Assembly: GCF_041296385.1 (NCBI RefSeq)
Contig: NC_091014.1
Coordinates: 53,524,078-53,588,077, forward strand
DNA length: 64,000 nucleotides
Reading direction: 5' to 3'
Source: Aphelocoma coerulescens
Taxonomy: Eukaryota; Chordata; Aves; Passeriformes; Corvidae
Of this stretch, positions 50,219 through 63,400 are shown piece by piece (within the stretch, counting starts at the first letter, position 1; each line of letters begins with the position of its first letter). The position numbers were made by a program, and so were the translations under genes. A model generated the notes under the pieces. It saw only the letters and a program-made list of their open reading frames with translations, searched no databases and was not told the DNA's origin.

Positions 50219-51409
50219 GTGAGCATTGGGATGAAGATTCAGGAGCTTATAGCAGGACCCCCTGCTCCAAACCCTGGCCCACTACTCCCTTCTGTGTAAT
50301 CTCCCACTGGGATGTTCTGCCCAGCAGCATTCAGTCAGCCTCTACTGCCTGTCCTCACCACTGTCTGCTACAAAGCTGCCTTGACAACAGCAAGAGGTAG
50401 CTGAAATATTTCCCTAACCATTTTTTTAATTTGTTTTAATACTGTAGGCTATGTCAGAGGGAAATAAGCCTCTGGAGGTGCTGCTCATGCTAAGGAAAAG
50501 TCTGAGTGTTCAGGCACTGGGCACTGCTGATCTTTTCAAGCCTGGGTCTGTCACCCCATCCTGCAGGGGCTGATTCACTCTTCCCTTGCATTGCTCATTG
50601 CCCACAGAGTCTCCCCCCTAGAAGCCCTGCAGCTGGTCTTTTCTCTGCCCCTTGCACTTTATTCTTCAGCTCAAGGATTAAAACAGTGCCTGCCTCTCTC
50701 CTGTGAAGCTCTCTCCCAAAATAAAATCAAAAAGCAGTGTTGGCCCCAATCTGTCCTTGTATCTTCCCTCCATGCTACATTACCAGACGCTCTCAAGGAG
50801 CTTGGCATGTCCTATTTGCTTCCATTGAGGATGTGATATCTGAAAACCCCTGGGAGACAATGGCTTTCCAGTCTGGAGAATTTGCCTCCCCCTCTGCATC
50901 AGATGTGTCAGAGCAGCATTTCATTTACCTTTTCCAGTGATTTTTATCGGTCTAGTTATTAATGAGGAAGTTTAACCCACTCCTGGGCAAATCCCTGAAA
51001 GTCAAACAAATTACGGTGAGGGGGGAACCACTGTGAGGGAAATAGTCTTAAAGTGAGACAAAGTCCAAGCAGGCAGTGACCCTTTGGTGCATAAAGAATG
51101 ATCCCAGCTCAGCTGATTCTGTCCCCTGCAAAGGCCTGTGGGCAGCCTGCCTGCCACCAGCATGGATGGCTGTGCACTGTAGCCATGTCACTCTCCCCAG
51201 CTCTCCCAGTATCAGCACCCTGCACTGCTGTGCTGAGAAGCCATGGCAACCATGGCCACCTCAACACGGTTTCTAAACACAGCCATGGCCAAATCATTGG
51301 TGCCTATCTGGGAAGGGCATTTAATTTCCCAGATAAAAATTAACTCACTAAAGGTATTTGAGTCTGTTTTTCTGATTATCTGCTTCTTTCCCCTGTCCTT
51401 GTCCTGCAG

Positions 51410-51575
51410 GATAACATCCTTATTTGTCCAGTGCCCAGACTTTCACTCTTCTCACCCATACTGTCCCCATCATCATCATTGCACTGAAGGACTCCACCAC
51501 GCTCCCTTCACAGTCCTGACACCTGAGAAATTGCCATCATGAAAGGAAAATAAACTTCTCAAGGGGAAAAAGTGA
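51410..51575 (+). other. Candidate terminal exon with polyadenylation signal, plus strand
   Basis: A very strong acceptor (TGCTTCTTTCCCCTGTCCTT then GTCCTGCAG) ends at 51409. AATAAA follows at 51549-51554 with no strong donor between. Together with 50152-50218 this would make a minimal spliced, polyadenylated non-coding RNA. The right end is estimated from the signal. Confidence 0.22.
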
Positions 51576-52749
51576 CTACACCAAAACCTCACTCTCATCC
51601 TTCAGAGGGCTGCTGAAAGCTGTCGGAATTCTAAACCTCCCCTCCTCCATGCTCTTGTCACTTTAACAGACACAGACATACCTATAATGCTTCCTCTACA
51701 CCACCACCCTTCCAACCAGTGCTCCCATAATGCCAGAAGATACCACAAGTGTACCTGCACTTACATTTTGGCCACGGGCGAGGGGAACCCAGAGCTGCTC
51801 ACGCAGTGCTTACCCTGGCTCTTGTACAGCTGCGTGAGGGAGCTGAGCAGCTCCTCCATTGCCACCGGTCTGTACATAACACACCCTGACACACAGCAGC
51901 TGTTGGCCCCGTGGACCATGTCACAAATTTGCACGCCCATATGTTGGCAGCTCAAGCAGTACAGACCCACACCTTGGTTTGCAGGATTCAAGAGGCAGCT
52001 CTTCAACTCTCCCAGTACACACCTGCTCCCTGGCAGACAATGCTCCTTGAGATTCCTGGTGTCCTACTGCTGCACCAGAGGCGAGTGCTCAGTGTCAGTT
52101 GTTCCTAATGCCTGTGTGCATCTCCCAGCCTCGGTACAGTTGGTTCAATAGCCAATCTCTGCTGGGAGGCAGCTAAGGGAGAAGGAGAGAGAAAGAGAGG
52201 AGTGAAGGGGAAAGCAAGCAAATAAAAAAGAGAGCAACGTGAGTAGGAGCCCGTAAAACAGAATAACACTGCCAGGCAGAGCAGCAGCTGAATTGGCTGT
52301 GACAGGCAGACCCCCTCTGCACCTGGGATTCAAACACAAGCTTATTTTCCTGGTTTCTTTGAGAGACAATGAGTCCTGACTACCTGTCAACGTGTACCCA
52401 GGAGATGTCACCAGCAGAAAAGGGGCCCCAGGTGCTCCTGACCCACATGGATGACACAATTATGAAGGCTGAGGTCACAGGTTACATTTCTCAGAGATGA
52501 GCAGTGAGGAGCTTAGAGGGAAAAGAAAAAAAATGAGCAACAGCAGAAACCAGAGATCCAAAACAATGCATGTGTCATGACTTCTGGAGTTCCCAGAGGA
52601 TTCAGGACAGCTTTGCCTCCTGCACAGCTCCTGTTCTGCTCATCTGAGGGGCAGGGGAGCAGTTAAACAATGTGTGCCTTCAGATAGACACACTTCTTCC
52701 CCAAGTCCCAGCAGGTTCACAAGTGAAGACATTCACTGTCCTTCCTCAG

Positions 52750-52794
52750 CTTGCCAGCTTGCTGAGGGGCCATGAAGGACATATTCCCAGAGAG
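52750..52794 (+). other. Candidate 45-base exon, plus strand
   Basis: CTGTCCTTCCTCAG precedes it and GAGAG|GTAAGG follows. It is exactly 15 codons in one open frame, with no recognisable protein. A 45-base exon bracketed by good sites could still be chance. Confidence 0.2.
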
Positions 52795-55793
52795 GTAAGG
52801 TCAGGCTGTGCCAGGTCTCCTAAAAAACAAGCTACACTCTCAGCAGCCCGATAGGACAAGGGTGTCAAAAACAGCTGCTCATGTTCACCCATAAGGGCCC
52901 AAGAGAGGATCTCCTGAAGAAGACCAATTTCACCCTACAGCATGGCTCCCTTTCCCACCGCTGGTAGCTGGTGGACAGCCCCAAACTGAAAAGCCACCAG
53001 ATGGTATTTTTAGCCTCCCTTCTTGGAAGGAGCAGAGCAGGTCACAGCATATCTCCTGGTGAGATACCCAGCCACTCCTGTGCCCTCTCACGTGTCCACA
53101 CAAAGGTTCCACCTGTGACTCAGCACCTCCCCCTGCCTACTCCTCCTCCTCAAACCACCTGCACACCCTTCACTGCTGCTATAGGCCAAGTAGCTGCTTC
53201 CAATTAAAAGCTGCTGTTCTCACCAGTTTTTTTAAATAAGAAAAACGTAACAGAAATTTAATTTAGTCAATGACCAAGTGACAGGGTGTGGAAATGAGCC
53301 AGCGTTGGCTCAGGTTCTATTAGGAATGAGCTTGAACCAAGAGCTGTGGGACAGGATGGGGGAGCTGCCTGGGGTAGCTGAGGGGGATCTGTACAGGAGG
53401 TTTTGAATCAGGGTCTCTTGAATCGCCACATCTCCCAACCAGATTTCTACCCTTGCCCACCTCCAGCACTATGTGTAAAGCCTCCAGGCATCCTCCTTCA
53501 ATAATCCCCATACTCCAGTGAAAACTTCCCGTCCCATCCCCACAGCCTGTAAGCAGCACCTCTTTTCTGCCCTCTTCCCATCTCTTTCCAGCACTGCTGC
53601 GACTAGAGCCCCATCAGAGTTGGCAGCCACAGGCCCATCAGCACAAACTGCTGGCTGAGAGAAAGGGAGAGAAGCAGAGGAGTCTTGGGGGCCCGAGAAC
53701 AAGACAGGACTCGTGAGTCATCCCCTGCATACCCACAGCCCCCGCTGGCTACCGCCAAGCTCCAGGAAGATGCTGAATATTCGATGAAGGGGCTTTTTTT
53801 AGATCTGCTGAAAATGGCAAGGGAAACTCCACTGACAATTTTTTAAAAAATAAAAAAGGAAAGAGAAAGATCACAATCTCATCGCCACAGCCAGGCTTAC
53901 ACCTTCCCCGAGGATATGTTAGAACAGCCAGGGGTGTGAGAGGAAAGCAGCCCATGGCGATCTGTTTCTGGCAGGCTGAGGGAAGGGAGGATGAGGGAAT
54001 GGCTCTGTGAGGGTGCAGTGTTACCATCCCCACTAGTCTGGATGGGTACAGGTGCACAGGCAGCCTGGGTTTGCAGGTGAAGGGACAGAGCACATGCTGA
54101 GGGAAAGCATCACCTGGCTCTGACACCTCTGCTAGAGGTTTTGGCATCTCTGTCCTGGTTGCCACTAGAAGACTTCATGTGGGAAAGGCAAAGTTAAAAA
54201 TGATATTTTGCAGTGCCAACCTGTAAAGCAAGGACAAGGCTCACTGGTTGTTTTCACACAGTGCCACATGAATCACTAGAGTGTGGAGTGATAAGGGACT
54301 ACATGGAGTCAGTGAGTCTGTCTGCTCTTCCCCCAAATCAGTGAGGCAAAAACCACCTCTTTCTAATGTTAGCAAAGTAGGCATTTACTCTTTATCTTGG
54401 AAAGCTCCTTCACATCAGCTGACATAGGGTTAAATCTTCCCAGTCAGTAAAACCTCAGCCCAGTAAGAGAGGAAGCTTCTGTTGCACTTGGTGTGCCTGT
54501 CAGAAGGAGATGTGCACAAACACTGTGTTCTAAAGCAGAGTGCTCGGCTGGGCAGGTGGAGGAGAGGGTGGGAGTCAGGAATTTCAGGCAGGGATGTGAA
54601 GCAGACGTTCTGGGCTGAAGCCCCTCAGCTCAAAGGAAACAGAGTGCCACCAGGATGGTGCCGGGAGTATTTGAGTTTCTCAGAGCAGCTGAGGGAGGGG
54701 AGGGTACTTGTGTGTGTGAAGGAACAGTGAGGAAACAAGATGCAGAGATTTACAGAAATTACAGAAATTTTCTTTTCTCCCACTCTCCTCCGCCCTATCA
54801 TTCTCTCTTCTCCACTTTTTCTTCTGGTCTCTGTCTCACCTTCTGTCTTTCCCCCTGTAAGCACTTGTTGGCAAATCTTCTCCAAAACACAGTTATTTTG
54901 AATCTGTGTTCCTCTACATCCCTTACAATATTTTCTCTCTCATTCTCAGTATCTTCCTTGCTGCTGAAGCTGATCAGCTTAATGATGATAATATTGAACA
55001 TAGTGAAATGGCTTCTTTCACACCAAAACCAATTATTCATTGCTCTGCTTTCAGGTACCAGCCACTTTCATGCCTTTCCTTGTCACTTCAGATGAAGAAA
55101 CCTCAATCACCTTTTTTTATTCCCCCCTACCATATTCTCCACTTGAAAGGGAAGAACAGTCTCTGTCATATATTTTTAATCTGCTCATTGAGAAAGCCTG
55201 AGATGTAAAATGGACTATTTTAGTCCTATCCCTCATTCCCAGTCAGATGTCACTCTTGGGAAAGCCAATCTCCTCAAGTTAGTGGCTTGCCTAGTGTGGA
55301 AGAAGCAAGTCCTCCTGTAGCGGAGCAGCAGTACCTGAGTCTACCTCTCCTTGCTTGGGATCTCCCTAGGTTGAACTAAAGCCTGCTCTGAATGTTTCCT
55401 CCTTATTTTACTGTTAAATGGATGATAACAAGCCTCCAGGCTATCCAAGTCAATTATATTCAACAGAAACTGCAGCTTGCACCACCAGGTTCATAAGACC
55501 ATATCTAGATTTTACTATCAGCAAATCAGATTCCCAGGGCACAGGAAAAAAATCCCCTGACAAAACCAGGATGAGGTATCAGATGATTTTGTAAAGCTCT
55601 TATCAGGGATGGGGAGCCATAAAACAGACCTACTCTTGTCTTTCCTGCCCAGCTGTCACTGTGGTTTGGGAATTAACTCACCATGCTTTATTTATCATCA
55701 AAATTTTCAGTCAAGAGCCAAAACAGAGAAGCACATTTTTCCTCTGTAAAATGTACTCAGCCATATCTCAATCTCTCTCAGCATTTGCTTCCA

Positions 55794-55837
55794 CCCTTCA
55801 CTTGATTCACTTAAACCCCTTCACTTGATTCTTAAAC
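55794..55837 (+). repeat. Tandem duplication of a 21-23 base unit
   Basis: CCCTTCACTTGATTC begins both copies and TTAAAC ends both; the second copy lacks two bases near its end. This looks like a replication-slippage duplication. Confidence 0.85.
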
Positions 55838-58800
55838 AGGAGGGAGACAAGCTTCAGGAGTTCCATCTGTACTTGGTAAAGGGAGGAGGAAGATATAGAT
55901 TCACACCATCTTGACATAAAAACAAACAGAGAAAGGAGCAGGGCTCTGAGACGGTGGCATGGGGAAGACTCTACTCATCGTGCACCAAGGATGATTAACA
56001 TGGGGAACTCACTGCTGAAGGACATTGCTAGTGCAGACAGCTTGAGTGGGCATTTAACTGGAGGTGAGCAGGCTTAAAAGCAGAGACAGAACTTAAACCT
56101 TCCAGTAACTGTGGCAGCATCTAAGGGCTTCCAGGTGGACATTTGTGAAGTCATTAGGGATCTCTTCTTCCTTCTTTCCTGCCAGACACCTCAAAAGAAG
56201 CACCACATGACGGGGTCAAATGGGAAGGATTCACTTCCTTCTGACAGACCTGTGCACTAGCTCTTCCCCTTTGGTGGAAGTTACCTGGAGACCCACACAT
56301 ATTTACCCTGTTAGAACAACTCCGTGAAGAACTTCAGTGATGCCCCAAATTACCTAGGGGGAAAGTGCCACAATTCCTGGGGAAGGGTGCTGTATTTCAA
56401 TTACATGGACATATTTGAGAGGGATTTTGAGTGAGCTGCAGTCCCACCTATTCCAATTCCCCTCCCTCAAGCTCCTGTTGCCATGGCAATGGTACTGACA
56501 ATTTCAACGCATAAACCCAAATTTGCATTTTAATGGAACATAATTAGAATGCTGAGATAAACGATTCTTCCTCGATAAAAGGTAACGTAAACGCCACATC
56601 TCACAAATATGCTCTACCAGCAAGTATTGCACATAGACACACCCACAGCCTATACATCTCTGGGCTGTGGGAGCTGGGAAGTTGCTTTCAGTTCCTTCAT
56701 GCCTAGCTGGGAAGTTTTAAACCCACCACAAAATCACACAATTTCCAGGATAAAACATTAGAGTTACCAGACGTTTGCTGCAAACTGACTGTATCACCTC
56801 CTGGCTGCTGTCCTCTCATGCTGTCCTCCCATGTCCAAGCAGGATCACCCCGTATCTGCTGTCCCAACACTGAAGCCTGAGATGCTCTCTGTATGCTGAC
56901 AGCTCCCAGGGGCTCAGTAGCCCCTGAGGTATCCCTGAGATGATACCCCAAGGACGACAAAAAACCTCTCCCTCTCCAACTGTCCAAATATTTATTTTCC
57001 TTTTGTTTTTAGCTAAATTTGTCGTGATATGTGCTCTCACTTGGTTTTGTGCAATATGCCCAAGAGTGTATTCTCCAGCTCTTGGATCAGGAAAGGAGCA
57101 CTGTGTTAGCACCTATCCCACACTGTCAGCCGAGAGGCCAAGTAGCTACAAGAGGGCAGAAGGAGATTTTAAAAAAGAAATGTTTCCAAGACATCTCTCT
57201 TTACTTCAGCAGAAGGCAAGGAAAGGGAATGGAGGAAGGGGAGAAGCTATTATGCACCAAATATGAAATCAGAAAATGAATTTCCCCTGCCCTTGAAACA
57301 AGCTAAATTCAAAGCAGGCAGCTGGCAGGAGTGAAGAGAGAAAGAAAAAAATTAAAAATAAAAAAGGAGACAACAGAAGAAAAGCAAACAAGTGAATCAG
57401 AAAAGCTGCAAACTGCCTGGAAATTTCATTTGGCTTTTCAATTGGGAAGTGAAATGATGCATACTTGGGTAGGGACAATCACACCTGAGAGAAGCTTAAA
57501 GTAGCAGCAGCCCAGACCAGCTTCTCCTGACCTGGCTGAATCCCATGGGGTCACCCAGCCTTCAGGGGACTTCAGGCAGCTCTGCGAAGAAAGGGAGGGC
57601 ACAGGAGTCACCTCTGCCACAAGGCAGAGTCCATCTGCCTCATCTCACCTGCCTGGGCTGTGAAAGCAAAGCCACATGTCCTGCTGAGCTGCACTGACAG
57701 GGCACCACTGACACTGAGTTGCTATCTGCTAATGCATCAAGTAAATGACGCAGAAGTTGCTCCTCAGAACTCTGTGGACTGGATCTGTCCATTTTTTCCT
57801 GCAGAGAGCTTTCCAAGGGGTCTGCTTCATGTCCTGCACCTTCTATCAGCACTGGCTAACCAGCCATGTCATCTCTATTAGATCTGTATGATTAGGGCCC
57901 AGAGGGTTCAAGAAACTTCCTGCTCCTCCTTCGTCATCCCACACAGTAGTCCCACAGCCCTGTGGAATCCTGATTCCTCCTCCAGGAAAATCTTCTAGTG
58001 CTACTCCTCTGGGCTGCACAAAAAAGAGCATGACTGCCTCTCACCACTCTCACCATCCCAGCTAGCAACCCCATTTAATCTCTCTGCCCTCCTTCATTTG
58101 CCAGAATCAAATATTAATTGGGCTGCACTATGATAAAGCGAATGTTAATGTGCCTTGGCGCGTGAGCAAGTGGAGCTGGATTCAGCCTCCAGTGCAGCAC
58201 ACAGGTGGAAGAGCATGGCAAGGTAAACCCATTGGAGAAGTCTCTGGGGCTCCCCACCAATTTGGCCAGCCCCAAAGGCTGCAAGTCCTGGCAGTTCGGA
58301 TCCAGTTGCTGTCACATCCTCTTTAGCACTGATGCCCATGCAAATGCACACAGCCAGGCTGCACACACACACAGTCACCTAGAGCCATCCGAACCCCATG
58401 CAGTGAACTGGCTGTGAGAAATCAGCTGAGGAGCTCACACACTGCACATGCCATGGCACCCTCTCCATCCATGTAAGTACACCCAGGTAGAAGCTCACGT
58501 GGATGCTAACACATATGTGGGGTGCACCCTTACCCCAACGCAAATCGTGGTGTACCCAGAGAGACAAGAGGCCGTACATCTACACACAGCCAGACCAAAA
58601 CGCTTCCCTGGAGCTGATGGCTTTCCACATAACCCTCATTCCCTTGGTTTGGGTTGCAGTTGATTAACTTAAAAATAAAACAAATGAACTCTCCTAAATA
58701 CCATCGGTGCCACTGAAAAGGTGGCTCATGGGACATTTATTAGTTAGTTACTCTCCCTTAGGACACAGTTTACAGGTTCTGCACAGTAGGGACTTCTCAA

Positions 58801-59870
58801 AGGTTGGAGACATGATCCTAGGGTCCAGTTTACAAAGTTTTAGCAACAAAGAGTGGAGTAAGGAACATAAGAAAGGAAAGATATGGACTTTTGAATTGGA
58901 GGAACTCAAGTGCTAGGAGCCAAGATCAAGAGATAAAAGGCCCACCTTGCACTTATGCCCCATATCTTCAGCAAGAGGGGCCCACGACTGGCTTGCTACC
59001 TGTCACTTGGCTTCCTTAGCAAGAGAAAAGACCAGCCTCTGGCAAGCCTCCCTCCGCCATTCTGCCCCACCAGCTTTGGGGGCTACCACGGTGCCTCCCA
59101 GGGGTCCTCTCCACAGCAGCCCTCTCAGAGAGGCAGCATCATGGCCACTTAGAGTACAAAGGTGTGCTGGGGCCAGGGCTACACATGGGTGATGGCAGAT
59201 GGGACAGTAAACAGTGATCCAGGGCTGAACACTAATTAGCAAGAGACTTGCTGCCACACCGGTATGTGACCGACAGGAGATGAGCACGACTCAGGCCAGT
59301 CACCCTAACGCCCTGATAACTATCATACAGGATGAGTGCTCAAAGGCAGCGGCATGGATTTGCACCCCAAAGCCCCCATTCATCTTGCTGGTTCTGTTCC
59401 CAAAACTTGTCAGGGATGGGTAAAAACCTACAGCAACTCCACGTTTGTCCTGCAAACCTCTTTCGAGCCCTCCCCCTGCTTCTGGCAGGGCCTCCTAAAA
59501 CTCATCACGCGTCTCTCCTGGCTGCGGTGCTCGTGCAGGTGAAACTCAGCCTCACAGTGACATCTAGTGAGGAGAGCCCTAGTGGCACCATGCACCCGGT
59601 GCTAGGAATGGCAGCCTGGCTTCGTCTCCCGCTGGCATTTGTTCCCCGGACTTCAGGAGACACAGGCAGAGCAGGAGATGTGGCCCTGGAAAAGGCAGCC
59701 TGGCCCGCAGGGGTCTTATGTCGCAGCGCTTGGGTGTTTGGTACCCAGCACCTCCAGGGCTGCCCCTGCACCCCAAGAGAGTGAGAGCCCCCCAAGTACA
59801 CGTCGGTGGATTCTCAGTGCTTTCTAAAAGAGTGTTTTCTACCCTGTGCTGAGGAGAAATGGATGACGAG
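55838..59870. other. Intergenic stretch
   Basis: Holds the X-box-like site at 56477-56490 with AT-rich sequence after it. Otherwise I see nothing recognisable up to the GGAGA array. Confidence 0.45.
56477..56490. promoter_or_regulatory. RFX X-box-like site
   Basis: GTTGCCATGGCAAT matches the near-palindromic RFX X-box (GTTGCC, two-base spacer, GGCAAC) except for the last base. The next 120 bases are AT-rich and hold AATTAG, GATAAACG and GATAAAAG motifs, so it may be part of an enhancer. No nearby start site is evident. Confidence 0.4.
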
Positions 59871-60162
59871 GGAGAGGAGAGGAGAGGAGAGGAGAGGAGA
59901 GGAGAGGAGAGGAGAGGAGAGGAGAGGAGAGGAGAGGAGAGGAGAGGAGAGGAGAGGAGAGGAGAGGAGAGGAGAGGAGAGGAGAGGAGAGGAGAGGAGA
60001 GGAGAGGAGAGGAGAGGAGAGGAGAGGAGAGGAGAGGAGAGGAGAGGAGAGGAGAGGAGAGGAGAGGAGAGGAGAGGAGAGGAGAGGAGAGGAGAGGAGA
60101 GGAGAGGAGAGGAGAGGAGAGGAGAGGAGAGGAGAGGAGAGGAGAGGAGAGGAGAGGAGAGG
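59871..60162 (+). repeat. Perfect pentanucleotide array (GGAGA)58
   Basis: Fifty-eight uninterrupted copies of GGAGA plus a final GG fill 292 bases with no substitution. All plus-strand bases are purines. Because five is not a multiple of three, every frame translates without stops: Gly-Glu-Glu-Arg-Arg repeats on one strand and Leu-Leu-Ser-Ser-Pro on the other. These frames are artefacts. The perfect purity suggests recent expansion and probably length polymorphism; assembly may have altered the copy number. Confidence 0.97.
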
Positions 60163-60273
60163 CAAATATATAATTTAGAGAGACTCAACTGCTGGGAGTC
60201 AAGAATAAATAGTAGAAAGTCAGGTTGTTGAACTGTCACCCTCCCACAGCCTCAGAAATTGCGGATCCTGTTT

Positions 60274-60420
60274 GGAGAAGCAAAAGCAGTAAAAAGAGAC
60301 AGCAGTCAAGGAAACAGGGAATAAGACAAGGAAAGACAAAATACAGCTATTAGAGAGATAGAGAGAAAGCAAAGGAAGGAAAGGGGGGAAAAAGGAGAGA
60401 AAAAATTACAAAAGCAGAAT
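60274..60420 (+). repeat. Purine-rich low-complexity tract
   Basis: After the GGAGA array and about 110 bases of mixed sequence, the plus strand is mostly A and G, including AGAGAGATAGAGAGAAAGC and GGAAGGAAAGGGGGGAAAAA. It may be a decayed neighbour of the same simple-repeat domain. Confidence 0.7.
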
Positions 60421-63400
60421 GCAGGGAGAGGGATCTGGCACTACACTGATGAATGCAGTATGCCGGCCACAGGACAGAGTATCTTCCCTTGATCCAGGAA
60501 GCCTCACAAGTTATTCTGTGCAGTTATGAGCAATTCTGAAAAAAATCCCAGAAATCAGGAAACCACAGTGTGTATTGTGGCAATAAACATCCAGCCCTTC
60601 GAATCTGACGGAACTGGGAAACAGGAGGGGACATGTTCCACCTTCAGCAACTGAAGCAGGGACATGCATGATGCAGCTTCAGCCATGGGAAGATCGGGCT
60701 GTGCCAGCAGAGGACAGAGCAGGCAGGAGCTGCAGCAGCAGCAAGCAATGCTGCCCCAGCTCCCCTGGCTCTGCTCTGCACCAAGCAGCACAGACATCCT
60801 CTAACAAGGCCTGCCTAAGGCAGCAAAACCCGTGACGGCCCCAGCCCACCTCCTGTCTGTCTCCAAACCCTTAATAATTGATGACAAGCATAACTAGCTA
60901 AACTTTGCTGCATTCTGAGCCAGCTCTGGGGCTTGTAAACATTTTAAGTAGCATAGAGGCTGGGAACAAAACACAGATCCTTCCACCTCGTTGTCACTGC
61001 TTTGAAAGCAGCCATGCTCAGCAGCCACTGACATTCCCCAATTTCACATCTATGCAGCATGAGGACACATAAGCTCTCAGCTCTAATGTAACCTCTTCTC
61101 TTGTGTATTTCCAAGTTCTTTACATGAGAGATCATTAATTCCACTGTAACCAGGATGCAATACATCCTTCCTGGAAGGAACAAGATTTTGTTTCATCAAA
61201 GGCCACAATATTTCCAGAACAGAGAACCACTACTGCTTTTTTTACAAATCCCTCTAGTTAAAGAATGTTGTACACCAAGCCCTGCCCCAAAATCCTCATT
61301 TCACTTTCTGTCCATTTTCTCTGTATTCAGTGGGGAACTTTTTTGGGATGAATTTCTCAGATTCTGGCATGGAAGACCTATATTTCTGACTAAAACACAA
61401 AAGAAAGCCACAAAGCAGGAAACAAACAAACAATGTAAGGAAGGAATAAAGAGTAAATGGAAAGCCAAAAGTGAAACAAAAGAAGGCCAAGTGTCAACCA
61501 GGGAGGTCAGTCTGCAATTTAAAAAGGAAAGATCAATTCTAGAAGCACAAAAGGGAAAAAAAAAGGCTGAAGTCCAGAGGCAAGAAAACAAAAAACTAAA
61601 GTCAACAGTAACAGTCCAGTGGCTTGAAGCTGATTTTAAAGGAAAACAAAGGTCCTGGTAAGCTTGGAGGCTCAGATGCTGATGTAAGTTTCATCAAACC
61701 CATCACTAACTAAGTTTCCAAACTAACAAGAGGAGATGCCCCAGAAGAGTCTGTAAAGACTTGCATGAAACAGCTCTAAACTTGTGGAAGTTGTGCTGAT
61801 CCAGCAGTGCCAGCAACACAAAACCACAAAAATTAACAAGTCGGATCCCCAATAAGCAAGATAGGGCCCTAAATCTCTCAAGTTTTTCAATAGCTCCCAC
61901 TGTGTACATGTGGCAATAGGTGTTGTTCACAATTTACTCACCTTCCTGCAATGCTTTTCAATCAGCCTGAAAATCTATAAAGCAGACGTGGTACTCCCTC
62001 CAAGCCCTGCCTTTGCCCTTTCCTGTGTCTGCCATTTGTTACACCTGTTCTCCAGCATTTAGCAGCTCCTGGTCCACAGCTCCCCTATATTTTGTTCACT
62101 CAGGCCCATCCCTGCTCCAAAGGATCTTTATCATCTTTTCCTAGGTTCTTAGAGAAAAAGAAAAGCAACTACAGCAGGATAGGTTTTGGTCTTTTAAACT
62201 GAGGGAAACAGTGGCAGTGAGGTCTGCCACTTTCTCCCAGAGCCAATGCTGCAGGAATGAAGGAGGCGGGAAGGGCAGGAGGAAGACCCAGAAACCATGT
62301 CCATGGCCCACAGAAGGAACAGGGAAAAGTCAATCACTCTGAGCTCTGGGATCCTACTCCTTCATCCTTTTGAGATTTAAGGTTAGTGGTGGGAAACAGA
62401 GAAATCATTCCCCTCCAGCTGCAGAGCTGTTTTGCCTGCTCCACTCTAGGAGGTGTGCAAGACCAGCAGATGCTCTTCTGAAGAGAATTTTCCCTTCAGG
62501 AAAAAATAGAAAGTATGAGGGCACTGAACTTTCAGGCATTTTTGTGAGTCTGGATGCCAAAACCCATTTTTCCCTCCACAAAAACCTTGTGACACCAACT
62601 CTGTATTATATGCAAATTACTACTAGCAAAGTGCTTTCTTCTGGTATTCTAAGCCCTGAAGAAGGACATGTTTGGGGTTTTTTTCTAAATTTATGTTCTT
62701 AAAAATACTTCCTCTATCTACAAAGTGGGCTCTTAGAGCACCAGCAAAGCTACTGATGCTTGTTCTCTTCCCATTTGGAGCAAAAGAAAACAAACATAGA
62801 GGAAAAAGATGTTGAGAGTTGCTTAATCCTTGTGCTTCCTTATTTCCTCTGTATAGGATGTCTCATTCAGGGGCAGAGTTCATTTCTTACTACTGCATCT
62901 TGTACAGTGGGAAGCTGATTTAATCTTAACCTGCTCCAACATTATCCACAGAACCTGTGCAAGGCAGAGCCAGATTCTTGGTGACCTGGAACAGGTCACT
63001 GAAAAGTGAATGGAAGAGGTAGATGTCTGCACAGGATTAAAAAAAAAAGAAGAAGAAAAAAAAACAGAATAAAAGACTTTATGTCAGTCTAAAATAACTA
63101 GATACTTATCCATGCAAGTGTATGAATCAAAGCATTGCCCAGTCCTTGTTTAAATTCAGTAGGCTGGAAAGTTAAATTGCTTTTCAAAGGCATGTCACAC
63201 TGTTAAAGGACAAAGGTTCCTATGCACTTGAGGTATGGGGCAGGCAGTGATCCGTGGCTCTTTGCAGGAACAGTGACCACAGCACAAACTGCTTCAAGTT
63301 GGCAAACACAGCAAAATATTAATGACAGCAGCATTGGGTATTGCTGTTCAAGAGAAAATACAGAATATGGGAAGTGGTAAAACTGGACAGCTGCCTAAAG

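Larger units (their letters stand above)
47153..55793. other. Intergenic stretch with weak transcript signals
   Basis: No protein-coding gene is recognised. Three plus-strand exon candidates (50152, 51410, 52750) are listed separately. AATGCATGCATT at 48059-48070 is a perfect 12-base palindrome. Confidence 0.45.

Noticed and set aside
49643..50299. 218-codon plus-strand open frame as a protein gene
   Set aside because: No recognisable domain; it crosses a strong splice acceptor and donor, so at most part of it is exonic.
59806..60239. Open frames of about 141 codons on both strands with GEERR or LLSSP repeats
   Set aside because: They are automatic translations of the stop-free GGAGA repeat, whose five-base period keeps every frame open.
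61155..61661. 168-codon lysine-rich plus-strand frame
   Set aside because: The lysine/glutamate-rich half follows from A-rich DNA; no coiled-coil heptads or known domain are convincing.
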